Assembly (NCBI GenBank): GCA_009760855.2
Contig: WPIO01000179.1
Coordinates: 159,001 to 223,000, forward strand
Direction: 5' to 3'
Source: Cristatella mucedo
Taxonomy: Eukaryota; Bryozoa; Phylactolaemata; Cristatellidae
DNA length: 64,000 nucleotides
Position numbers and translations under genes: made by a program. This document shows, one piece after another, positions 57,301-64,000 of the stretch (position 1 is the first letter of the stretch; each line of letters starts with the position of its first letter). Under the pieces are notes generated by a model. The model was not told the DNA's origin. It did no database searches and saw only the letters and a program-made list of their open reading frames with translations.

Positions 57301-57791
57301 CTGAAAAAGCCAGTTGCTAAATTGGCGGCTTGTGGACACACCATGGAAATTCTCTACACACTCCTGTGCATATACTTGCCCATGATTATTTTTGTATACG
57401 GTTTATTTTTTGTAAGCTTTCTTAAAACGTGCAAGGATGCTAAAAATGGTGGCAGCTCAAGGATTAAGTTAGTCGATTCTATCGTTGCCGCTAGTGTGGT
57501 GCTCGTAGGGCCATGCTTGTCACTAGCTGCTTAGTGTGGAGATAATTTTGTTTTCCGGGCACTTATTTCCTGGGCCACAAGGCCGCTCCTTGCTGCAGCC
57601 ACGTTGGTAATATTCGGCATTGGTGATCATTCTAGCCTCCATAAATACCCGTTGTCTCGAGCTGGATATGTGTGCATTGTTTACTGTAAACTGTTTTTTG
57701 TTTACTGCATCTAAAACGATTTTTTTCGGATGCCGGCCTCTGTCGCAATAAGCATCACTACACTATCTTCTTGTTTTCCTTGGTGGTGTAG
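54301..57791. other. No gene recognised (distal intron 3)
   Basis: Mostly unique AT-leaning sequence. Two open frames deserve a note. 57226-57534 (102 codons) includes a hydrophobic MEILYTLLCIYLPMIIFVYG. 56863-57084 on the minus strand (73 codons) starts MQNRKLQTENLSLKRLAVFN and meets a possible minus-strand donor, AAGATG|GTAAGC. Neither has a recognisable family; either may be chance. Confidence 0.35.
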
Positions 57792-57932
57792 GCTGCAAGT
57801 CCCCAATTGCACAGCCCCACTGCTGTGCAGCCCTGTGTCTCGGACGTGCCGCTCAAGGCCGGTGCCACGGTGTTAGCAGACGATGGAGGTGCAGCTGCCC
57901 TTGAATCCTTCCTGATGGCCGTCGATCAGGAG
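57792..57932 (+). CDS. Gene X exon 4
   Basis: 47 codons, phase 0 at both ends, from acceptor TTGGTGGTGTAG to donor GAG|GTAATA. It encodes AASPQLHSPTAVQPCVSDVP, then a small, acidic helical part ending AALESFLMAVDQE. The frame stays open through the short intron 4 until a stop at 58029, so retention would truncate the protein. No family recognised. Confidence 0.68.
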
Positions 57933-58044
57933 GTAATAGCTTCGGCAGTCGAACGGCATTTCCCCCACACCCATGCTCGAATGCCAGGCTTGTGTTCCTG
58001 CACCATGCCAACTGCAGGTTCGAAAAAGTAAGTGTTGTCTGCAG

Positions 58045-58392
58045 GTGAAAGTGCTGGAAGGGTGTCTAGCACGGCACGCAGGAAGCGCATCACTGCAGCA
58101 CGACGTCGAGATGCTATCCGATCTGCTGCTCGGTGTGTTTAACGACACCAATCGAGATTCCATGCTGCTGAGTGCCCTGGACGTCCTAGTGGCCCTGCAG
58201 GCCTGCCAGCCGTGCAGCGACGCCGGCGCAAAGCCGGAGCAGCAGCAGCTCCAGCCGCCTCGCAATGGGGCCACGGAGCAGCTGGAGCTGTGCGCTGCCG
58301 TGGGCAGCCTTGCATCACCTGGCCACCCGTTTTGGCGGCGATTACTGCAAGGACATGGGAATGGCCTCGATCGGCGGCAACCTCTGGCGACA
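58045..58392 (+). CDS. Gene X exon 5
   Basis: 116 codons, phase 0, after a 112-bp intron whose acceptor is TTGTCTGCAG; the donor is ACA|GTAAGG. It encodes an amphipathic helical segment (VKVLEGCLARHAGSASLQHD, VEMLSDLLLGVFNDTNRDSM, LLSALDVLVALQACQ). A Gln-rich loop with QQQ and a second helical part follow (QLELCAAVGSLASPGHPFWR). This pattern of helices resembles an armadillo-like or other all-helical repeat domain, but I cannot name it. Strong splice signals on both sides and phase agreement with exons 3, 4 and 6 support it. Confidence 0.72.
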
Positions 58393-58884
58393 GTAAGGCA
58401 CTGTGTTTCTTTCCGCATTTGGGGGAGCGGTCGTTGCTCAGTTGCCGTTGGGCTTTGCTTGTCTTTATTGCATGTGGCTCCTTAGCGTTACAGAGGTGCG
58501 ATTTCGATTGTTCTAGCCCTTTGTTTAACAGCAGCAGCTCTAACCACGGTTTCAAGACGAACGCATTGTCTCTTACTGACAAGAACGAAATTGGATTTAC
58601 TAGATCAGTTAGCCATCTAATTACTGCAACATTCTTCTAATTTGCACTAGTTGATATTGGCAATACAACCACCAACTAGCACGGCCCCTATCTGCCACTC
58701 GTCGGACGAACTAACCGGCCTCATCTTAGTTGAATTGTTCATCGTGCATCGATCGGCACATGTAGTGAGCAGCCCAGAGTAGGATGAAGCTGGTTTCTTG
58801 GCTATTGCTGATTAAAACTTTTAGCAGTGGATGCTCTGATATAAATACAGTTATAAATACATATGTGTGTAAATATATAATATA

Positions 58885-59010
58885 AATATAATTAATTTGT
58901 ATAGTGCCCAGAGAGAACTTAGTCTATATTCAGGAGCTTTATATAATCTGCAGGGCTCCAGTCCACGACCTTGGTCATTAAAGGCAAGCATTTTACTCCT
59001 GGGCCAAACA
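58885..59010 (-). mobile_element. SINE-A, minus strand
   Basis: TAGTGCCCAGAGAGAACTTA, GTCTATATTCAGGAGCTTTA, then CTCCAGTCCACGACCTTGGT and AAGCATTTTACTCCTGGGCC: tail, then inverted B- and A-boxes. Confidence 0.7.
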
Positions 59011-59294
59011 AGGGCTGTTTACAATGGCAGAGCCAGGGGCACAGGAGCATATGACCCCCTACAACGCGGGCTGTCCGCTATTCCTACACCCCCTCCCCGA
59101 CCGTTACTAATGGCAACATTATATCCTAATTCCCCTCGGTAAGCGACTGTCGAGTTCGTATTGAATAAATACTATGCTTGTTTTTTTCCATTAATTTCCT
59201 GTGTAGCCCTGCCTATGAAAATCTTGCAGATCTTTCTCCCAGATGCCCAGATGTAAATCCTTGCTCCGCCACTGGCTGTGTAGATGTATGTTTA

Positions 59295-59359
59295 CATATA
59301 ATAATAATAATACATTTGATGAAGCACCCTCAGATAACTCAATTTCTTGCTAGGTGCTT
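59295..59359 (-). mobile_element. LINE-B 3' tail, left part (split by SINE-B)
   Basis: ATAATAATACATTTGATGAA, GCACCCTCAGATAACTCAAT and TTGCTAGGTGCTT. It continues at 59540 with ACATTTGCTGCAAAGGAAGC; intact LINE-B reads GGCGCTTTACATTTGCTGC. Confidence 0.82.
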
Positions 59360-59539
59360 GAGCCGTGATGGCACACTAGGTAAGGCGTTTGCTTTCACGA
59401 CCTCGGTCCCGAAGTCGTGGGTTCGATTCCTGCAGTGGGCGATCCTTTATCACCACTGCAAGCGGTGGTGATAGCCGTAAAGGCTCTTTTGTCGCTATAC
59501 AAAAAGAGGCTGTTTAATCAGCTAGTATTTTTTTCTTTT
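59360..59539 (+). mobile_element. SINE-B, most complete copy, inserted in LINE-B tail
   Basis: GAGCCGTGATGGCACACTAG (A-box region), GTGGGTTCGATTCCTGCAGT (B-box), CACTGCAAGCGGTGGTGATA, then CGCTATACAAAAAGAGGCTG and a T-rich end. This is the reference copy for SINE-B here. Confidence 0.85.
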
Positions 59540-59647
59540 ACATTTGCTGCAAAGGAAGCATAATCGAATGGTTAGTGGTAGTAAGCTCAATGAACAACAA
59601 GAATAACATGGTTAGGAGTGAGATGCACAAGGTCAACATGCAAGTAA
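59540..59647 (-). mobile_element. LINE-B 3' tail, right part
   Basis: Continuation of the split tail: GCATAATCGAATGGTTAGTG and GAACAACAAGAATAACATGG match 14220-14290. Confidence 0.75.
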
Positions 59648-59719
59648 ATACACACACACACACTCACTCCCTCACTCACTCACTCACTCACTCACTCACT
59701 CACTCACTCACTCACTCAC

Positions 59720-59751
<32 letters not shown>

Positions 59752-59776
59752 TCACTCACTCACTCATGCACACACA
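59648..59776. repeat. (CA)n(CACT)n(CA)n(CACT)n microsatellite
   Basis: Alternating CA and ACTC blocks over about 130 bp, beginning in the LINE-B 3'-UTR. Confidence 0.96.
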
Positions 59777-59789
59777 CCCCTGGCCGTTA

Positions 59790-60020
59790 GTATTTACGTG
59801 GTCCAGCAAAATGACCATCGGGCAACTGGCTCTGTATCCTGCTGATAATGAAATATGTCGCCCAGTTATCAGGAGTTTACAGAATGCTATTGTTTTGCAG
59901 CACGTTGGTGCAAACATTCTGATATATAATGCCAGGACATCTAGATGCAGTGCTTCAATGGCTGAGCCAGAAAAAAGTCCTGCCATCCAAACCATGATCT
60001 TGCCTCCACAGTGCAGCACA
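59790..60020 (-). pseudogene. Tc1/mariner-like transposase fragment (1)
   Basis: On the minus strand a HCGGKIMVWMAGLFSGSAIE segment resembles the conserved GG.IMVWG.FS.. block between the second and third catalytic acids of Tc1-type transposases. Another frame further on gives FHYQQDTEPV, similar to the QQDNAP block. Frameshifts are required, so it is dead. Confidence 0.5.
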
Positions 60021-60314
60021 GTGTGCTGCAGGTATGACATATATCTATTCAATAATAATTTCTTCGGCTTACTTGCACCCTACATTCGTTGTTACCAAAA
60101 ATAAAATTTGCTTTTGTCGGTTCAATAAACAGAGCACCAATGTTCAGAAGTTCAGTGGGCATGGCGTTCTGCCAAAAGTAGCATTCGGCTAAATCCTGCT
60201 TACTCGCTCAGGGTTATCGGCCTATCTGCCACTTGTCATAAAATACTCTTTAACTGCCGAACTGAAATTTAACTGAAATACTCTTTAACTGCCGAAGCAG
60301 TTTGCTCTAGATCG
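60021..60314. other. No gene recognised
   Basis: A duplication GAAATACTCTTTAACTGCCGAA near 60240 and 60275; otherwise nothing. Confidence 0.4.
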
Positions 60315-60620
60315 TTTTCATGCTGCCAACAGAAATCGAGCCCATGACGAGTGTAAGCAGATGGCAAGCCAACATTCTGCATAATGTCGAGATATACATT
60401 TTGATTCATGATTCCTTGAATCCTGTGAAGACGCCCAACACCCGAAGTTTAGAAGCAACCCCATACCATTGCACTTCCACAACCGAATTTCACTGTCTTT
60501 TGTATACTTTTTGTATACTTCACCCATTTGCCGGCAAAAGTACTTCCTCATTCTTATCGCCATCAAAGAGATTTGAGTTGTTCTCATCAGTCCACAGCAC
60601 TCTGCTCTTCTGTGCAGCTG
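60315..60620 (-). pseudogene. Tc1/mariner-like transposase fragment (2)
   Basis: The minus strand reads SRVLWTDENNSNLFDGDKNE, the well-known WTDES.FNLF block with the second catalytic Asp, then KYTKDSEIRLWKCNGMG and a shifted VMVWG-like region. At the right end a short tandem array breaks the frame. A dead copy, separate from fragment 1, since both carry the MVWG block. Confidence 0.7.
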
Positions 60621-60705
60621 TCCAATGCTGTAATAATGTAAATGTAATGCTGTAATGCTGTAATGCTCCAATGCTGTAGCTGTAATCCAATGCAGCTGTA
60701 ATAGG
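60616..60705. repeat. AATGCTGTA-type minisatellite
   Basis: Irregular repeats of AATGCTGTA and CCAATGCTGTAGCTGTAAT inside the Tc1-like remnant. Confidence 0.85.
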
Positions 60706-60787
60706 GGAGCAAAATCGTTCGCCTTGCTTTTTTTGCGCTGCACAGTCAACAATTGCTTGTACGTGGCCACCCATGCGTTTAGTCTTT

Positions 60788-61285
60788 ATAATGTATCTCC
60801 GTCTGTAACTCCACAAAGTCATAAAGACCATGTGGGTGTTACGCAGGAGAGTTCTGTATAGCGCACTCACAGCCTAAGCGGCTTTCGGTACACATTCGGT
60901 AGCCAACAGACTTCGTCTCACGCAACAAAGAGAAAGTGGGAAGCATAGCAGAGTCGGGAGAGCAGTTGAGGTAGTGAGTAGCATGGAAGTAGCAGCTCAG
61001 GACCGCTGAAAAGGATGAGCCATAGTCGGCAGTAGGAGAGTAGTTGTCGTTGCGTAAGAATTGTGGAAGCGAGTTCCACAGTCTAGGACCTGCAGAGCTA
61101 AAGCTTCTGTCGCCAACGGAGTTTAAGCAGAGGAATGAGACAGCTAATTTATTGTCTACACAGGACCTGGGGGCGTGAAGAGGCTTAAACTGATGCAGCA
61201 GTTCAACTAGGTACAAAGGAGCCAAGCCGTGGCGGGCCTTGTGGGTCAGCGTAAGAACTTGGCCCTGTATCCGTTGCTCAAAGAT
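60788..61285 (-). mobile_element. LINE-A 3' fragment, minus strand
   Basis: 158 uninterrupted codons: VLTLTHKARHGLAPLYLVEL, VDNKLAVSFLCLNSVGDRSF, FLRNDNYSPTADYGSSFSAV and SVGYRMCTESRLGCECAIQN. Ends at the GTATCTCCGTCTGTAACTCC terminus. Very similar to the copy at 33568, so fairly young. Confidence 0.9.
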
Positions 61286-61964
61286 GGATCCTTGTTTGTT
61301 AAGCCATCTATTCATGTTATTTTGGCTTACGATTGGCCGTTCTTTGGCCGTTCTGGTAGTTTGGCTGTGACTAGCAGTGCATTTTAGGAGTGGCTAACCT
61401 GTCCTTCAGAGCCATGCTTTTCAGGGACCGTTCTTCCCTCGGGGAATTTACTCGACGGCGACTGGAGCTCGGAATTGCCTCTATGCTACCGGAGTACAGA
61501 TTTTTTCTATTATTATTGTGCACATTGCCCTCTGAGATCTTCAGCCGCCTATTTCTCGTTTTAAATTTACATCTTTGTAGAGTTACATCAAAACTTCTCT
61601 TGTGCTTTCAGAAAGCTGTGCAACTGCCAGATTGTTTTGGTCGTGTACCAAGCGTCAATATGGCAAGGGCTGTCTCCTACAGGTCAAGGAGACATCCTGG
61701 CACCTTAGCTTATCATTGGTCGAGGCATTGTCGGTGACGAAACTGGTCAAAATTAGTATCTACTGGATTGCCTCCAAGGGGGTAATAGTTATATGACCAA
61801 TCCTGCCCATCTGTTTGCATGGGAGTCACTGGCTCGTTTGCCGGCGAGTGCATTTATGACTAAGCCAAACGTGGCAAGCTATTACTTGAGGCCAAAATTG
61901 TACTGAAAGATTGTTACAGCTCAATAATTAGTGTAGTGTAATGACTTACTCGAGTACGGGCATT
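61286..61964. other. No gene recognised (intron 5)
   Basis: A segment after CTTTCAG at about 61612 reads KAVQLPDCFGRVPSVNMARA but ends at a donor in a different phase, so it was not taken as an exon. Confidence 0.35.
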
Positions 61965-62545
61965 AACAATGGCAGCAAATTTTCTTAAACTAAACGGTGA
62001 TAAAACTAACTTATCAGTTATGGGTAAACCCAGTGTGATTCAGAAAGTGGAAAGGCTGACGCTAAAAATTGGCTGTGCCAGTATATCTCCTGTTGAATCA
62101 GCTCGAAATCTTGGTGTCATGTTTTTCGAGATCTAACAGTATACCAATACCTCGTGCAAACCTCAAATCCATTGGAGACCGTGCATTTAGTTCGTATGCT
62201 CCCAAAGCCTGGAACTCATTCCCGACTTGCATCACAGCATCCCCTGACTTGACCACATTTAAAAAGAACTTAAAAACACCTATTAAGGATAGCATTTAGT
62301 GGGTCCCTGTGATTCGTCCTTCATGTGCTTATTTGTGCTGACACTGTGCATGCTGCCACTAACCACACTTGCATGCTGACCCTGTGCATGTCACCCCCAA
62401 CCATGTTATTCATGTTGTTTATCAATCATGATATTACTCACCATTCAATTGCGTTTCCTTTTGCAGCAAATGTAAAGCGCCTAGAAAGAGATTGATTTCT
62501 CTGAGGGTGCTTTATCAAGTGCATTATTATTATTATTATTAGCAA
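61965..62545 (+). mobile_element. LINE-B, internally deleted, with (ATT)n tail
   Basis: It begins AANFLKLNGDKTNLSVMGKP and SARNLGVMF, then jumps to the LQIPRANLKSIGDRAFSSYA part, skipping about 450 bp present in other LINE copies. The hairpin tail AAAGCGCCTAGAAAGAGATT, CTGAGGGTGCTTTATCAAGT and (ATT)n follow. Confidence 0.85.
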
Positions 62546-62731
62546 CAACCGAACTCTGATTGATGGACAAGCTGCGCAGAAATTTTTGGAAGGCAGTGTA
62601 TGTAGATATACTAGGTTGGTAATGCATCTAGTACTCGGCTCGTGCCACTGCTGGTTGTTTACTTGTTATCGGCCAGTGATGCTGGTCATGTGCTGCCTGG
62701 CGGCCCAAACAGCTGTGACTGCATGTTTTAG

Positions 62732-62902
62732 GTAGGCGAGCGAAAATATCAGCCGTTCATGTTTGCTGCCAAGCACATGGCAGCCGACTTGATGTCATGC
62801 TCAGCCTCGCCGGCGATTCCCGTGAAAATTGCTCGCCTGGCGAAAGCCCACGGTGGCTCTCACCTTCGTGCCCAGATCGCTATTGCTTGGCCGAGCCATT
62901 GA
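62732..62902 (+). CDS. Gene X last coding exon (exon 6)
   Basis: 56 codons and a TGA stop, phase 0, after acceptor TGCATGTTTTAG. The sequence VGERKYQPFMFAAKHMAADL, then a short SCSASPAIPVKIARLAKAHG part, ending RAQIAIAWPSH, is protein-like and mildly basic. The frame is closed shortly after. It is placed as the last exon because of strand, phase and a natural stop. Direct joining to exon 5 is inferred; further exons in between are possible. No AATAAA was seen in the first 100 bases after the stop. Confidence 0.58.
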   Translation, partial: VGERKYQPFMFAAKHMAADLMSCSASPAIPVKIARLAKAHGGSHLRAQIAIAWPSH

Positions 62903-62920
62903 AAAGCAGAGACATTCGAG

Positions 62921-63062
62921 AGCTGCTTTGGCCCAGTGGTTAAGGTGCTTGCCCCGACCAATGTCTGGCCGAGGTCGTGGGCTCGAGCCCTGAGGCTAAT
63001 GTGGAGTGCCTGAATAGAGATTAAGCTCTCTTAGGGCACCATACAAAATGGATTATATATAT
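62921..63062 (+). mobile_element. SINE-A in the presumed 3' UTR of gene X
   Basis: GGCCCAGTGGTTAAGGTGCT (A-box) and GGTCGTGGGCTCGAGCCCTG (B-box), then TGCCTGAATAGAGATTAAGC and CTCTTAGGGCACCATACAAA, ending in ATATATAT. It begins 18 bp after the stop codon, same strand. Confidence 0.85.
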
Positions 63063-64000
63063 ATTTATTTCGGTCCGTCACACTGGGAGTTGCTCGATCT
63101 AGAGGGTGACCGACTTCAGGCCGTGCATCCTGTCTGCTGCTGCCTGATCGATGCCAGCATCAGGCACAATGTAATCAAGCCTCGGCCATTAATCGTGCCG
63201 GGTGGGGGGAAGCTGCTTCACTGGATGCCTAGCCGAGTCGTTCTTTGTCGAACCGCATGCCGTGTATCGAACGGTGTGCAGCCAACACAGCAGCAGAGTC
63301 GTAAGCTGCTGGGCTCGGCTGGCGCCACCGCGAGCCTTCTCCCAAGGGCACACCCGAGCAAGTCGTCCCAGCTGCTAGCTTGCTCCAGCCAGCGTTTGCC
63401 AACTCGGTGACTCATCTCTGGCCGACTCGTGGCTGCAATTGTCGGTTTTGATTTTAGATCGACCTTTGCGTCCTAGCCGAAGCCTTGGGTTGTGTGCTGC
63501 TGCTGCTGAGACCTGCACAGTATGGACAGGCAAATTTCGCATCTTATCTGCCATCTAAGCCCGCTTCGATCGATACGTGCGTCGGCAGCAAGACCCGCTC
63601 GTCTCGGCCGGTCATCGCTTTGGTGACGGAAGATGGCGAACGCTACTGTGTGGCGCTCCCCTGAGCGGCCAACATCCCTGAGCGTGCTCTGAGGAACTCT
63701 CGAGCAGGCCGATGCCTGCCTGTTGTAAACTGTGATAGGAAAAACGCTCCTGCAGCCGCCGCACACTGGAGTGCCGTGCTGGGGTGCTGCTGCATGCGTT
63801 TCCGGTGTCGGAGGAGGACGAAAATGTGAACGATCGCCCTCTTGCCGGACTGTTTGTCTAAGCGATGATACCTTCGACATCCGGCTGTCTTCCGCCGAAT
63901 GTGGCCTGGCTGGCTGCCATGGCAACTAGCACACGACTGCCGTCTCCCGGTCGGCGGCTGCCGAGCAGGCAGTGACACGTGCTCTGCTGCTGAAGCCGGT
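63063..64000. other. No certain gene
   Basis: CG-richer sequence that may be 3' UTR of gene X or part of a neighbouring gene. A Cys-rich plus-strand frame at 63732-63929 follows a possible acceptor, CTCCTGCAG, and ends CGLAGCHGN before a stop. Two overlapping minus-strand frames of 150 and 111 codons are present. A GGAAGATGGCGAAC box is at 63627. None can be assigned. Confidence 0.35.

Larger units (their letters stand above)
44822..57791 (+). other. Gene X intron 3 (12.97 kb, repeat-filled)
   Basis: From GTAAGC to TGGTGGTGTAG. It contains two large LINE copies, a MITE, LINE-B fragments and microsatellites, annotated separately. I found no additional exon, but small ones could be missed. Confidence 0.55.
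58393..62731 (+). other. Gene X intron 5
   Basis: 4339 bp, from GTAAGG to TGCATGTTTTAG. Filled with SINE, LINE and Tc1-like remnants annotated separately. Additional small exons cannot be excluded. Confidence 0.45.

Noticed and set aside
61612-61692. Possible gene X exon after CTTTCAG
   Set aside because: Its donor is in a phase that breaks the gene X frame, and the peptide is short and unremarkable.

Overview
This window looks like nuclear DNA of an invertebrate animal, probably marine; the species cannot be named from sequence alone. It has GT-AG introns, a CpG-island-like promoter, tRNA-Gln genes, abundant AT, GA, CT, TG and CACT microsatellites, and layers of decayed retroposons. There are no bacterial operons, rRNA genes or CRISPR arrays. 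Most short open frames are chance frames or pieces of transposons.

Left half (1-37 kb): essentially a repeat graveyard. It holds a dead ZMYM1/DUF4371-like hAT transposase remnant (150-1000), a 187-bp hAT miniature element closely resembling the SPIN family with a perfect 8-bp target duplication (3412-3598), two identical tRNA-Gln(UUG) genes and a Gln-tRNA pseudogene (9966-13833), and a gag-protease piece of a Ty3/gypsy-like LTR element with its 5' LTR (14905-17880). Scattered throughout are copies of two related CR1/L2-like LINE families (called LINE-A and LINE-B here) and two tRNA-headed SINE families (SINE-A and SINE-B). The best LINE-A copy is at 33568-35235 on the minus strand.

Right half (37-63 kb): one plus-strand gene, here 'gene X', not recognised as a member of a known family. 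A CpG-rich promoter region (about 37.5-39.35 kb) carries three 91-92-bp spaced AAAATGGCGC boxes and a (GCC)~37 tract. Six inferred exons follow: 38835-39050, 40883-43354, 44666-44821, 57792-57932, 58045-58392 and 62732-62902. All five introns are phase 0, and the exons join into about 1167 codons ending in TGA. The predicted protein has an N-terminal membrane segment, a long Ala/Ser/Asp-rich low-complexity region, a short helical segment and a helical C-terminal part. Intron 3 (12.97 kb) is filled with LINEs, including one carrying a hAT-like MITE. A SINE-A copy starts 18 bp after the stop codon.

The most interesting points are the SPIN-like element (a horizontal-transfer candidate), gene X with its GCC-repeat promoter, two perfect inverted repeats that look like local template-switch events (14986-15045 and 41402-41457), and nested insertions that order the SINE and LINE activity. 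No complete autonomous mobile element and no obvious new enzymatic system was found.
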